A DNA stretch of 64,000 nt from an uncultured Alphaproteobacteria bacterium (GCA_902560675.1 CACEMP010000002.1:1-64000), one strand, 5' to 3'; counted from the first letter of the stretch, positions 25,349 through 35,395 are shown. The notes: generated by a model from the letters alone, not told the origin. Numbers and translations are program-made.

Positions 25349-27151
25349 ATGATTGTTAATTTTGACGAATTTAATAGCATACCAAGTGTATTTTATCATC
25401 AAACAAATGACCTAAAAGATCAACCATATTTATGGAAAAAAGAAAATGATAAATATGTTTCTTTAAGTTGGTTGCAGGTAAAAGAACAAGTTGAAAGTTT
25501 AGCAACATACTTAAAAGATCTGGGAATCTTAGAAGGAGATAGAGTATTAATTTTATCAGAAAATAGACCTGAATGGCAAATCACTGATTTAGCAATAATG
25601 TCTATTGGAGCAATTTCAGTACCTGCTTATACGACAAGTACAACCAATGACTATAAATATATTATTGAACATTCTGGGGCTAGATGTGCCATAGTATCAT
25701 CACATGAGTTAATGAAAAAAGTTCTACCTGCAATAGAAAAAGTTTCACATTGTCAAAACGTAATTAAAATTAATGATGATAATGAAACTTATGCAGAAGT
25801 TGTAAATATTTTATCATACAATAAAATTATAAATGACAACTTAGAAAAAAGTAAAAGTTCTAATGAAATAGAAGAGTTATCAAAAAATTTTAAAAGAAAA
25901 GACACAGCATGTATTATTTATACTTCAGGTACTGGAGGAAATCCTAAAGGAGTTATGTTGAGTCATGGAGCCATGCTAAGAAACTGTGCTTCTTGTGATA
26001 AATTACTTGTGAGTCTTACTAGTGATTTAACAAAAGAAATTAGATATTTATCTTGGTTGCCATTATCTCATTCATATGAGCATACTTTACAATTTTTAGA
26101 AATGGGTCAAGGTGCACAAATCTATTACGCTGAAAGTATTGATAAATTATTATTAAATATGGCAGAGGCAGCACCACATTTTATGACAGCAGTTCCAAGG
26201 TTTTATGACTCATTACATACACGTATTTCACAAGGCCTAAAAAATCAAAGTAAATTAAGTCAACGCTTATTTGCAATTACATTAAATCTAGGAAAGAAAA
26301 AATATTTTGGTGAGAACATGAGTTTTTCTGAAAGATTTATAAATGGATTGATGGATAGGATTGTAAGAAAGAAGGTTAAGAAGAGATTTGGTGGAAGTCT
26401 TAGAGCATTGATATCAGGAGGTGCCGCTCTAAATTTTGAAGTTGGTTTATACCTCAGTGCTCTTGGCCTTCCTTTACTTCAAGGCTACGGACAAACAGAA
26501 ACTGCTCCTGTTATTTCCGCAAACCCACCTGAAAAAATAAAATTAGATACTGTTGGAAAAGTTCTTCAAGGAAATGAAGTAAAAATTTCTGAAGATGGAG
26601 AAATTTTAGCTCGTGGTGAACTAATTATGAATGGTTATTGGAATGATCCCGAGTCAACTAATAGAACTATAATTGATGGATGGGTACATACAGGTGACAT
26701 TGGTGAATTTGATGAAGAAGATTATCTTAAAATTACGGATAGGAAAAAAGATATTATTGTTAATGCTGGAGGAGATAATATTTCTCCTTCAAGAATAGAG
26801 GCAAAACTAGATATTGAACCTGAAATTACTCAATCAATGTTATATGGAGATTTCAAAAATTACCTTGTTGCAATCTTGGTGCCTAATAAAGATTTAGCTT
26901 TAGAATGGGCAAAAGAAAACAATGTTGAAGGTGATTTAAGTAAAATAATTCAAGATTCTTCATTTAATAAAAAAATGAAAGATGTAGTAGATAAAGTTAA
27001 TAAAAGCCTTTCTAGTATAGAACAAATAAGAAAGTTTATTTTAATTGATCACGAGTTTACAATTGAAAATAATATGATGACACCTTCTATGAAAGTAAGA
27101 AGATTTAAAGTAAAAGAGATGTACGGAGAAAATTTAGAGAAACTATATTAA
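25349..27151 (+). CDS. long-chain fatty acid--CoA ligase (AMP-forming)
   Basis: 600 residues of the ANL adenylate-forming superfamily. Core motifs: YTSGTGGNPKGVMLSHG (P-loop-like AMP signature, about 190-206), QGYGQTETAPV, WVHTGDIGEFDEEDYLKITDRKKD, and NAGGDNISPSRIE near the C-terminus. The size and the long linker resemble the ACSL/AMP-dependent synthetase group FAA1-like rather than E. coli FadD. It activates fatty acids for degradation or lipid synthesis; chain length cannot be read. Its stop overlaps the DUF1244 stop by 4 bp (TTAA). Confidence 0.9.
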   Translation: MIVNFDEFNSIPSVFYHQTNDLKDQPYLWKKENDKYVSLSWLQVKEQVESLATYLKDLGILEGDRVLILSENRPEWQITDLAIMSIGAISVPAYTTSTTNDYKYIIEHSGARCAIVSSHELMKKVLPAIEKVSHCQNVIKINDDNETYAEVVNILSYNKIINDNLEKSKSSNEIEELSKNFKRKDTACIIYTSGTGGNPKGVMLSHGAMLRNCASCDKLLVSLTSDLTKEIRYLSWLPLSHSYEHTLQFLEMGQGAQIYYAESIDKLLLNMAEAAPHFMTAVPRFYDSLHTRISQGLKNQSKLSQRLFAITLNLGKKKYFGENMSFSERFINGLMDRIVRKKVKKRFGGSLRALISGGAALNFEVGLYLSALGLPLLQGYGQTETAPVISANPPEKIKLDTVGKVLQGNEVKISEDGEILARGELIMNGYWNDPESTNRTIIDGWVHTGDIGEFDEEDYLKITDRKKDIIVNAGGDNISPSRIEAKLDIEPEITQSMLYGDFKNYLVAILVPNKDLALEWAKENNVEGDLSKIIQDSSFNKKMKDVVDKVNKSLSSIEQIRKFILIDHEFTIENNMMTPSMKVRRFKVKEMYGENLEKLY

Positions 27152-27438
27152 GTTTTTCCTTTATTAAATTTTTCTTTTTGTTCAGGAGTAATTTTAGTTT
27201 GAAATTTTGTTTTCCATTCTGAGTATGGCATACCATAGATCATTTCTCTTGCTTCATCGTATGAAATAGAAATATTTTTCTTTTCTGCAGCACTAACATA
27301 CCATTTAGAAAGACAGTTTCTGCAAAAACCTGATAAATTCATTAAATCAATATTTTGGACATCTGTTCTATTATTTAGATGATGAATTAATCTTTCAGCA
27401 ACATCAGCAAGTAATTCTCTATCAAATTTTTTAGTCAT
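27148..27438 (-). CDS. DUF1244 family protein
   Basis: 96 residues, near the family length. It shows the conserved middle HHLNNRTDVQNIDLMNLSGF, CRNCLSKWY (a C-x2-C pair) and YDEAREMIYGMPYSEWK. The C-x2-C could bind metal but no function is established. DUF1244 is mainly proteobacterial and sits next to pyruvate kinase in many alphaproteobacteria, as here (divergent, 53-bp gap). Confidence 0.9.
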   Translation of the reverse strand: MTKKFDRELLADVAERLIHHLNNRTDVQNIDLMNLSGFCRNCLSKWYVSAAEKKNISISYDEAREMIYGMPYSEWKTKFQTKITPEQKEKFNKGKT

Positions 27439-27479
27439 AATTCGTAAATAAGAATATATAAAATGTATTTGATAATATA

Positions 27480-27485
27480 TATATA
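27480..27485 (+). promoter_or_regulatory. candidate -10 element for pyk, leaderless geometry
   Basis: TATATA, six bases (TTATTA), then ATG at 27492; the sequence TATATATATTNTTAATG is shared with the ctaA start at 13330-13344. No Shine-Dalgarno is present. Confidence 0.4.
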
Positions 27486-27491
27486 TTATTA

Positions 27492-28928
27492 ATGAAACGT
27501 AACAGAAAAGCTAAAATTTTAGCTACACTAGGTCCTGCATCATCAAATAAAAAAATAATAGAAGACTTATTTGTGGCTGGATGTGATGTTTTTAGATTAA
27601 ATTTTTCACATGGTGATTTAGAAACTCATAGAAAAAATTATGAAAATATCAGATCTCTTGAAGAAAAATATAATCACTCCACTTGTATCCTAGCTGATCT
27701 GCAGGGACCAAAATTAAGAGTAGGTCTATTTAAAAATAATAAACAGAATTTAGCAAAAGGAGAAAAATTCATATTAGATCTTTCGACAGAGAAGGGGGAT
27801 AGTGAAAGAGTAAATTTTCCTCATCCAGAAATTTATAGTTTTCTTACACCTAATTCGATACTTCTTATTGACGATGGAAGAATTAGATTGCAAGTTATTG
27901 AACAAAGTAAAGATTATTTAGTTACAGAAATTTTAAATGATGCTGAAATTTCTAACAACAAAGGTGTTAATATACCAGATATCATACTTCCAATTGATGC
28001 TTTAACAAAGAAAGATAAATCCGATTTAATGAAAGCTCTTGATATGGGAGTTGATTGGGTTGCCTTATCATTTGTTCAACAAGCCGAGGATATAATTAAA
28101 CTGAAAAAAATTATTTCAGATAAAGCTTTGGTGATGGCAAAAATAGAAAAACCTTCAGCTGTAAAAAATATTGATGAAATAATAAACGTAGCAGATGGAA
28201 TAATGATTGCAAGAGGTGATTTAGGAGTTGAAATGCCTACAGCACAGGTTCCAATAGTTCAAAAAAACATAATAAGAAGATGTAGACACTTTGGAAAACC
28301 TGTAGTTGTAGCAACACAAATGTTAGAGAGTATGATTGACAATTTAGTACCAACACGTGCTGAAGCATCAGACGTTGCAAATGCAATTTACGATGGAACA
28401 GATGCTGTAATGTTATCTGGAGAATCTGCAGTAGGTTCTCATCCAATAGAGGTTGTAAAGACTATGAATAACATAATTGAAAATGTTGAAAAAGATAGCA
28501 ACAATTATGATTTAAGAATTGAAGATGATAATATTGATGATGTTGACAATACAGATGCGATTACTATGGCTGCATATTCAATAGCAAAAAAATCTAATGC
28601 AAAAGCAATTATAACTTTTTCAGTAAGTGGTAGAACTACAAGAAGGATGGCAAGAGAAAGAGCTCCAGTGCAAATAGTTGGACTATCACCGAAAATAGAC
28701 ACAACTAGAAGAATGCAATTATATTGGGGTGTTAACTCCTGCTATTCTTTAGAAGATGCTCAAAATGCCCAGGAAATGGTTAAAATTGCATGTACAATCG
28801 TAAAAAATAAAAAGTTAGTTAATCCTGGTGATAGCGTTGTAATTTCTGCGGGTGTTCCCTTCGGAAGTGCTGGTACAACAAACCTATTAAGATTGGCAGA
28901 AATTATAGCAGATAAGGATCTTACTTAA
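27492..28928 (+). CDS. pyk: pyruvate kinase
   Basis: 478 residues with all domains: N-terminal barrel start KILATLGPASSNKKII, ADLQGPKLRVG, the catalytic Lys region MAKIEKPSAVKNIDEI, Mg2+-binding IMIARGDLGVEMP and TQMLESM, then the C-terminal allosteric domain (ITFSVSGRTTRRMARERAPVQ in two parts). Makes pyruvate and ATP from phosphoenolpyruvate. Together with pfkA this indicates an intact Embden-Meyerhof lower path. The stop overlaps the aspartate aminotransferase stop by 8 bp. Confidence 0.97.
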   Translation: MKRNRKAKILATLGPASSNKKIIEDLFVAGCDVFRLNFSHGDLETHRKNYENIRSLEEKYNHSTCILADLQGPKLRVGLFKNNKQNLAKGEKFILDLSTEKGDSERVNFPHPEIYSFLTPNSILLIDDGRIRLQVIEQSKDYLVTEILNDAEISNNKGVNIPDIILPIDALTKKDKSDLMKALDMGVDWVALSFVQQAEDIIKLKKIISDKALVMAKIEKPSAVKNIDEIINVADGIMIARGDLGVEMPTAQVPIVQKNIIRRCRHFGKPVVVATQMLESMIDNLVPTRAEASDVANAIYDGTDAVMLSGESAVGSHPIEVVKTMNNIIENVEKDSNNYDLRIEDDNIDDVDNTDAITMAAYSIAKKSNAKAIITFSVSGRTTRRMARERAPVQIVGLSPKIDTTRRMQLYWGVNSCYSLEDAQNAQEMVKIACTIVKNKKLVNPGDSVVISAGVPFGSAGTTNLLRLAEIIADKDLT

Positions 28929-30123
28929 GTTTATTACAAGCGTTATATATTCTATTACAAGCATCTTCTAAAATTTCATCACTAGTTGCATAGGATAAAC
29001 GAAAATAAGGTGATAGCCCAAATGCTGCACCATGAACACCAGCTACACCTTGATCTTCTAAAAGGTATGTCATGAAATCTTCATCATTAATAATTATTTT
29101 TCCTTCAGGGGTTTTTTTTCCGATTATACCTTTGCAACTAGGATAAACATAAAAAGCTCCTTCTGGTTTTTGACATGTAATTCCTTCAATTTCGTTTAAC
29201 TTTTTCAATACTAAATCTCTACGCTTCAAAAATTTTTTATTATGCTCGTTTATAAAATCTTGTGGACCACTTATTGCTTCAACTGCAGCAGCCATTGTAA
29301 TTGAAGAAGTTGATGTTGTGCTTTGTGATTGTATCTTGTTCATAGCAGCAATAATCTCTTTTGGAGCTCCACAATACCCAAGTCTCCATCCTGTCATACA
29401 ATATGATTTTGAAACACCATTTAGTGTCAAACATCTGTCTTTTAGTAAAGGTTCAATGGAGGCAAGAGTATGAAATTTTACTCCATCATAAACAATTTTT
29501 TCGTAGATATCATCACACATTATAAGAACATTAGGATATTTTTTTAAAATAATTGCTAAGTCTTCTAACTCTTTTTTTGAGTAAACTGAGCCTGTTGGAT
29601 TGCTAGGACTATTTAACATTAACCATTTTGTTTTAGAGTTAATGTTTTTTTCTAATTGTTCTGGTGTAATTTTAAAATTCTGTGATTCAGGACACTCAAC
29701 TATAACAGGTTTGCCTTCTGCTAATAAAACAATATCTGGATAGCTAACCCAAAAGGGAGCTGTTATAATGACTTCATCTCCTGGATTAATAGTTGCCATC
29801 ATAGCATTATAGATAATGTGTTTTCCTCCAACACCACATATGATTTCATCTAATTCATAATCTATATTATTATCTTCTCTGAATTTTTTCTGAATTGCTT
29901 TTTGTAATTCTGGTGTACCTTTACCTGGTACATATTTAGTTTTACCCTCCTCCATCGCTTTATAAGCTGCATCTCTAATATTTTTCGGTGTGTTAAAGTC
30001 TGGCTCACCTGCTGCAAGAACAATTACATCCTTACCCTCATCCTTCAAAGCTTTGGCTTTGACATTGATACCTACAGTCATTGAAGGTTTTATTTTACTC
30101 AGTCTATCTGCAACAAAATTCAT
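28921..30123 (-). CDS. aspC: aspartate aminotransferase (class I PLP aminotransferase)
   Basis: 400 residues of aminotransferase subgroup I-gamma, the type used by alphaproteobacteria and Thermus. PLP lysine in NGVSKSYCMTGWRLGY, substrate-carboxylate Arg in FRLSYATSDE, and N-terminal VLAAGEPDFNTP. Interconverts aspartate/2-oxoglutarate and oxaloacetate/glutamate; related enzymes also accept prephenate. The start abuts the stop of the downstream-facing TauE-type gene without spacer, so both are likely in one transcript with the permease gene first. Confidence 0.92.
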   Translation of the reverse strand: MNFVADRLSKIKPSMTVGINVKAKALKDEGKDVIVLAAGEPDFNTPKNIRDAAYKAMEEGKTKYVPGKGTPELQKAIQKKFREDNNIDYELDEIICGVGGKHIIYNAMMATINPGDEVIITAPFWVSYPDIVLLAEGKPVIVECPESQNFKITPEQLEKNINSKTKWLMLNSPSNPTGSVYSKKELEDLAIILKKYPNVLIMCDDIYEKIVYDGVKFHTLASIEPLLKDRCLTLNGVSKSYCMTGWRLGYCGAPKEIIAAMNKIQSQSTTSTSSITMAAAVEAISGPQDFINEHNKKFLKRRDLVLKKLNEIEGITCQKPEGAFYVYPSCKGIIGKKTPEGKIIINDEDFMTYLLEDQGVAGVHGAAFGLSPYFRLSYATSDEILEDACNRIYNACNKLK

Positions 30124-30933
30124 TTATATTATAAAATGTTCAATAATTAGACTACCACAAGTTAACAACAAAAAAATAGCAAAAATCTTTCTTAATACTA
30201 ACTTATCTATATTTGATGAAACTTTTGCACCAATTCCAGCGGTAAATATACTAGTTATAGATATAAAAAATACTATTATAACATTTACATAGCCAAGAGA
30301 ATAAATAGGAAGTGCATTAATATTTGACCCAGTATAAATAAATGTTAGTGTGCCTGGAAAAGCAATTAAAAAACCAAAAACAGCAGAGGTACCAACTGCT
30401 TCATGAATCTTTTTTGAAAACATTGTTAAAGTTGGAACGCTAAAACTACCCCCACCTATACCAATTGTTGCAGATAAAAAACCAATAGAAGAGCTTATTA
30501 CGAAGTTAATTAAATTAGATGATGGTATTTCTTTACTTATAATTATTGGGCTTTGTTGAAACAGCATATTTAATGAAATTAAAAATGCCAGAATTACAAA
30601 AAGAATAACTAAGCCCTGTCCTGAAATAGAACTAGCTACAAGTGAACCTACAATTGATCCTATTACTATTCCTATTGACCATTTTTTTACAATTATAAAA
30701 TTTGTATTTTTAAGCTTAATATGGGATCTTATGGATGAAATTGAAGTAAAACAAATTACACCAAGAGAAGATGCTACAGCAATATGCATAACAATTTCAG
30801 AGCTGTAACCAAGATTAAGTAAAATAAAATAAGTTACAGGTACAATTATTATTCCACCTCCAACTCCTAATAATCCTGCAATAAAACCAGAGACTAGACC
30901 TGTTAATAAAAAAATAAATACTATTGAAGTCAA
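30124..30933 (-). CDS. TauE/SafE (TSUP) family membrane permease
   Basis: 269 residues with about eight hydrophobic segments and the duplicated signature GLVSGFIAGLLGVGGGIIIVP near the N-terminus, repeated as SSSIGFLSATIGIGGGSFSVP in the second half. Family members export sulfite, sulfoacetate or other small organosulfur/carboxylate anions. The start is TTG at 30933, and the gap to the divergent gene is 65 bp. Which anion is moved is not deducible. Confidence 0.88.
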   Translation of the reverse strand: MTSIVFIFLLTGLVSGFIAGLLGVGGGIIIVPVTYFILLNLGYSSEIVMHIAVASSLGVICFTSISSIRSHIKLKNTNFIIVKKWSIGIVIGSIVGSLVASSISGQGLVILFVILAFLISLNMLFQQSPIIISKEIPSSNLINFVISSSIGFLSATIGIGGGSFSVPTLTMFSKKIHEAVGTSAVFGFLIAFPGTLTFIYTGSNINALPIYSLGYVNVIIVFFISITSIFTAGIGAKVSSNIDKLVLRKIFAIFLLLTCGSLIIEHFII

Positions 30934-30998
30934 ATAAATTACCGTTTTTTAAGTTTCATTAATGTAGTAAACAATTTAATATAAAAGTAAATAAGACT

Positions 30999-32126
30999 AT
31001 GAAACATGTGCATTGGATAGGAACAGGATTATCTTCTATACCGGGAATTAGAAGATTAGCTAAAAATTTAGATAATTTTACAGTATGGAATAGAACATTA
31101 GATAAGGCTTTAAAGAGCATTGATCATGTAGATAAAGAAAATGTGAATGCAAAACAATTTGATTTAGATTTATTATTTAACAAAACAAATCCAGGCGATA
31201 TTGTTATTTCTCAACTACCAGCAAACAAACATTTAGAAATAGCTGAACTTTGTTTAAAACATAAATGTCATTTTGCATCTACAAGTTATCTTAATCAAGA
31301 AATAAATGCGCTAAATGCAGATGTAAAAAAAGAAAATTTAGTATTTATCAATGAGGTTGGCTTAGATCCAGGTATAGATCATTTTTTTTCTCATTTACTT
31401 GTCAGTGATCTTAAAAAAATCTCTACTGAAAACACAGAAGTGGTTTATGAATCATATTGTGGGGGTTTTCCAGCAATTCCAAATGATTTCAAATATAAGT
31501 TTAGTTGGTCTCCAGCTGGAGTAATTAAAGCCTTAAACAATGATGCAAAATATATAACAAAAGGAAAAATAAATACTGTAACTCCTTACAAATCTATTAG
31601 TTCTTATTCAATATCTGGTGAAAATTTTGAAGCTTATCCTAACAGAGATTCAACACCATATGTAAGTGAATACTTGTTTGATGAGAAATGGAAAGTTAAA
31701 GAGTTCGTAAGAGGAACTTTACGACTTGATGGTTGGAAAGAGGCATGGCAAGATATCTTTTCAATGCTTGAAAATAGATCGGATAATATAGAAGCTGAAA
31801 TCAATGAAAAAAGTGAAGAATTGTTAAAAGATAATAAATACTTACCTGAGGAAGAAGATCGCGTTGTGCTCTCTGTAAAACTTAAAGCTTTTGAGAATGA
31901 TAATAAAATTTTCGATAGTTCTTATTTTCTAGATGAAAAAGGAAGTGGAGAAAATACCGCAATGGGCAAACTTGTATCTATTACTTTATCAGCTGCGATT
32001 GATCTAATTATGGATAATAAAATTGTTTCTGGTGTTAAAACTGCACCACATAAAACAGAAGACATAATGTATTTTTTTAAAATTTTAAAAAATTATAAAA
32101 TTAATATCCAACAAGAGAATGGATAA
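30999..32126 (+). CDS. saccharopine dehydrogenase-like protein (glutamate-forming half)
   Basis: 375 residues. N-terminal Rossmann segment HWIGTGLSSIPGIRRL, then ISQLPANKHLEIAELC and the family motif EVGLDPGIDHFF, then the substrate domain with CGGFPAIP. This resembles the saccharopine dehydrogenase domain of the animal/plant lysine-degrading enzyme AASS, which yields glutamate and aminoadipate semialdehyde. The following gene resembles the other half, and the two overlap by 8 bp (ATGGATAA). A reverse, lysine-synthesising role is possible in principle but unusual in proteobacteria. First gene of a long plus-strand operon. Confidence 0.8.
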   Translation: MKHVHWIGTGLSSIPGIRRLAKNLDNFTVWNRTLDKALKSIDHVDKENVNAKQFDLDLLFNKTNPGDIVISQLPANKHLEIAELCLKHKCHFASTSYLNQEINALNADVKKENLVFINEVGLDPGIDHFFSHLLVSDLKKISTENTEVVYESYCGGFPAIPNDFKYKFSWSPAGVIKALNNDAKYITKGKINTVTPYKSISSYSISGENFEAYPNRDSTPYVSEYLFDEKWKVKEFVRGTLRLDGWKEAWQDIFSMLENRSDNIEAEINEKSEELLKDNKYLPEEEDRVVLSVKLKAFENDNKIFDSSYFLDEKGSGENTAMGKLVSITLSAAIDLIMDNKIVSGVKTAPHKTEDIMYFFKILKNYKINIQQENG

Positions 32127-33348
32127 TCAATTAACTAATATTGGTATTGTTAGAGAGTCTAGAACTGATGAAAATAGAACTCCTCTAGTCCCAGAGCATA
32201 TTAAAAAATACAAAGAAAGTGACCCGAATATTAATTTCATTGTTCAGCCATCAAATAATAGATGCTTTTCTGATAAAGAATATGAATTATCTGGTGCTAA
32301 AATTAATGAAAATTTAAATGAATGCTCAATCATATTTGGTATTAAAGAAATTGATCCAAATATTTTAATTAATAATAGGACATATCTTTTTTTTTCTCAT
32401 ACTTTTAAAATTAATAAAAAACGAAAGAATATTGAAAAACATAAGAAAGATCTACTTTTATCAATTTTAAATAAAAAAATTACATTTATTGATTATGAAA
32501 ATATCAGAGGTAAAAATGGTACTAGATGTTTAGGTTTTGGAAGATTTGCAGGTATTGTTGGTTGTTATAATACATTAAATTTATTACTTAGGATCCTTGG
32601 AAAACAATCTCTTGCTAGTGCCTATAAAATTAATGATTATGAAAGATTAGTATTAAATTTAAAAAATTTATATTTTCCTAAAACTAAAATTCTAGTTACT
32701 GGTGATGGTAGAGTTTCGAAAGGAGTAATTGAACTTTTGAATCAAACAAACATTAAGGCCGTATCAAAAAAAGACTTTTTGGAAAAAAAATTTGATCAAC
32801 CTATTTTTTGTAATTTGGAAACTAAAGATTATGTTACAAATAATTCTTCCACTAATTTTAACCTTGAGCATTTTATTAATAATCCTCAAGATTATTCGAG
32901 TTCTGCATTACAATATTTAAAAGAAACAAATATACTTATAAGTGCACATTATTGGGACCCATCTTCTCCAAAAATATTTGAGAATGAAGACTTAAAAGAT
33001 TTACAAAATCTAAAAATTGTTGGCGATATTACTTGTGATATTAATGGCTCTGTCCCAACTACAATACGATCCACAACAATTGGGAAACCCAATTATTGGA
33101 TTGAAAGAAAAAGTTTAAAAGAAATAGATGAAAATAATGATGGAATTGCTGTTATGGCAGTTGATAATTTACCATCTGAATTACCACGGGATTCAAGTGC
33201 AGAATTTAGTGAAGGTATAATTAACGAAGTTCTTCCTTTTTTATTAAAAGAAGATGATGGAAGAATATTAAATGGAACAATAACAGCAGATGGTAGTTTT
33301 TTAGAAAAGTACAATTATTTAAATAATTATATTAAAATTAATGAATAA
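32119..33348 (+). CDS. lysine-ketoglutarate reductase-like protein (AlaDH/PNT fold)
   Basis: 409 residues. GIVRESRTDENRTPLVPEHI at the N-terminus and the NGTRCLGFGRFAGIVGCYNT region are typical of the LYS1/LKR branch of the alanine dehydrogenase/PNT superfamily; ILVTGDGRVSKGVIELL is the nucleotide site and GDITCDINGSVP a conserved C-terminal part. It would condense lysine with 2-oxoglutarate to saccharopine, feeding the product to the protein encoded just upstream. Gene order (SDH half first) is opposite to the domain order in AASS. It overlaps uvrB by 8 bp (ATGAATAA). Confidence 0.78.
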   Translation: MDNQLTNIGIVRESRTDENRTPLVPEHIKKYKESDPNINFIVQPSNNRCFSDKEYELSGAKINENLNECSIIFGIKEIDPNILINNRTYLFFSHTFKINKKRKNIEKHKKDLLLSILNKKITFIDYENIRGKNGTRCLGFGRFAGIVGCYNTLNLLLRILGKQSLASAYKINDYERLVLNLKNLYFPKTKILVTGDGRVSKGVIELLNQTNIKAVSKKDFLEKKFDQPIFCNLETKDYVTNNSSTNFNLEHFINNPQDYSSSALQYLKETNILISAHYWDPSSPKIFENEDLKDLQNLKIVGDITCDINGSVPTTIRSTTIGKPNYWIERKSLKEIDENNDGIAVMAVDNLPSELPRDSSAEFSEGIINEVLPFLLKEDDGRILNGTITADGSFLEKYNYLNNYIKINE

Positions 33349-35395
33349 AGCAGAAAAAAAACATCATCTCTCTCCCGAAATCACAACACCTTTTAAAATT
33401 GTCAGTGATTTTAATCCAAGTGGTGATCAGCCTGAGGCGATTAAAAGTATTGTTAAAAGTCTAAATGAAGGAGAACAAGAACAAGTTCTTTTAGGTGTTA
33501 CTGGATCAGGTAAGACCTTTACAATGGCTAAAATAATTGAAAAAGTACAGAAACCTAGTTTAATAATGGCGCCAAATAAAACATTAGCAGCACAACTTTA
33601 TGGCGAAATGAAAAATTTGTTTCCAAATAATGCTGTTGAATATTTTGTTAGTTATTATGATTATTATACACCAGAAGCATATGTACCAAGAACTGATACA
33701 TATATTGAAAAAGAATCTTCAATAAACGAACAAATTGATCGTCTAAGGCATTCAGCTACTAGATCTTTAGTGGAAAGAAGGGATACAATCATAGTAGCAT
33801 CAGTTTCTTGTATTTATGGTATTGGATCAGTTGATGCTTATTCTTCAATGTCTTTTACCTTAGACAAAAATCAATCAATAAGCAGAGAGATAATTATCAG
33901 AAAGTTGGTAGAACTTTTATACAAACGCCGTGACATGGACTTTAGAAGAGGTAGCTTTAGGGCTAAGGGAGATATTTTAGAAATTTTCCCCTCTCACTAC
34001 GAGGATATCTCTTGGAAAATATCTATGTTTGGAGATGAGATAGAGAGTATAACGCAAGTGGACCCACTTACTGGAGAGAAGCTTGGAGAACTTGAACAAA
34101 TAAGAATTTTTGCGAACTCTCATTATGTAACCCCAAAGCCAACAATAAAAAAAGCAATTACGATGATTAAAAATGATCTAAAAAAACAATTAGAGATTTT
34201 TGAAAAAGAAAAAAAATACTTAGAAAGACAAAGGTTAGATGAGAGAACTACATTTGACTTAGAAATGATGGAAACTACTGGAAGTTGTAGTGGTATTGAA
34301 AATTACTCTAGATATTTGTCTGGAAGAAAACCGGGAGAGCCTCCTCCTACACTTTATGAATATATTCCAGAAGACTCTTTATTGTTTATAGATGAAAGCC
34401 ATCAGACATGTGGTCAAATAGCAGGAATGTACAAAGGTGATTTTTCTAGAAAATCAACTTTAGCTCAATATGGTTTTAGACTACCAAGTTGTGTTGATAA
34501 CAGACCTTTAAAAAGAGAAGAATGGGACGCAATGCGTCCACAAACTATATTTGTAAGCGCAACACCAGGGGATTATGAACTTGAAAAGACAGGTGGTACC
34601 TTTGTTGAACAAGTAATTAGACCAACAGGTTTAATTGATCCACCTATTGAGATAAGGCCAACGAAACATCAAATTGATAACTTAATTGATGAATGTAAAA
34701 ATACAATAGATAAAGGTCATCGTGTTCTAATCACAACACTTACAAAAAAAATGGCCGAAGATCTTACTGAATATATAAATGAAGAAGGATTAAAGGTAAG
34801 GTATCTTCACTCTGATATAGAAACATTAGAAAGAATAGAAATTATTAGAGATCTAAGACTAGGAGTCTTTAATGTTTTAGTTGGAATAAATCTTCTTAGA
34901 GAAGGTTTAGATATTCCTGAATGTGCCTTAATGGCTATATTAGATGCTGATAAGGAAGGTTACCTTCGTTCTAGAACTAGTTTAATTCAGACTATTGGTA
35001 GGGCTGCAAGGAATGTTGATAGTAAAGTGTTAATGTATGCAGATACGGTTACCTCAAGTATGAAAGAGGCAATCGAAGAAACCGATAGGAGGCGATCAAA
35101 ACAACTGGAATATAATAAAATAAATAAAATAACACCGATAAGTATTAAAAAGAATATTCAAGAAATAATTGAAAATACAGCTGAACAAGATCATGTTACT
35201 GTTGAAATTGATAATGCTAAGGAATTAGTTGGAAAAGATTTAGATAAGCATATTAAAAATTTAGAGAAAAAAATGAATGAATTTGCTTCAAAACTTGAAT
35301 TTGAAGATGCAGCAAGATTACGAGATGAAATCAATAGATTAAAGGCAAAAGAAGTGGGTCTTTCTAATAAAGTTTTGCAGTTTAAAAAGAATTAA
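33341..35395 (+). CDS. uvrB: excinuclease ABC subunit B
   Basis: 684 residues, normal length. Damage-verifying helicase of nucleotide excision repair. Walker A GVTGSGKTF, beta-hairpin region YYDYYTPEAYVP, Walker B LLFIDESHQT, helicase motif VI QTIGRAARN, and the C-terminal UvrC-binding UVR motif LEFEDAARLRDEI. Oddly, it is inserted between amino-acid catabolic genes with overlaps on both sides (8 bp and 1 bp), so it must share their transcript unless an internal promoter exists. Confidence 0.98.
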   Translation: MNKAEKKHHLSPEITTPFKIVSDFNPSGDQPEAIKSIVKSLNEGEQEQVLLGVTGSGKTFTMAKIIEKVQKPSLIMAPNKTLAAQLYGEMKNLFPNNAVEYFVSYYDYYTPEAYVPRTDTYIEKESSINEQIDRLRHSATRSLVERRDTIIVASVSCIYGIGSVDAYSSMSFTLDKNQSISREIIIRKLVELLYKRRDMDFRRGSFRAKGDILEIFPSHYEDISWKISMFGDEIESITQVDPLTGEKLGELEQIRIFANSHYVTPKPTIKKAITMIKNDLKKQLEIFEKEKKYLERQRLDERTTFDLEMMETTGSCSGIENYSRYLSGRKPGEPPPTLYEYIPEDSLLFIDESHQTCGQIAGMYKGDFSRKSTLAQYGFRLPSCVDNRPLKREEWDAMRPQTIFVSATPGDYELEKTGGTFVEQVIRPTGLIDPPIEIRPTKHQIDNLIDECKNTIDKGHRVLITTLTKKMAEDLTEYINEEGLKVRYLHSDIETLERIEIIRDLRLGVFNVLVGINLLREGLDIPECALMAILDADKEGYLRSRTSLIQTIGRAARNVDSKVLMYADTVTSSMKEAIEETDRRRSKQLEYNKINKITPISIKKNIQEIIENTAEQDHVTVEIDNAKELVGKDLDKHIKNLEKKMNEFASKLEFEDAARLRDEINRLKAKEVGLSNKVLQFKKN

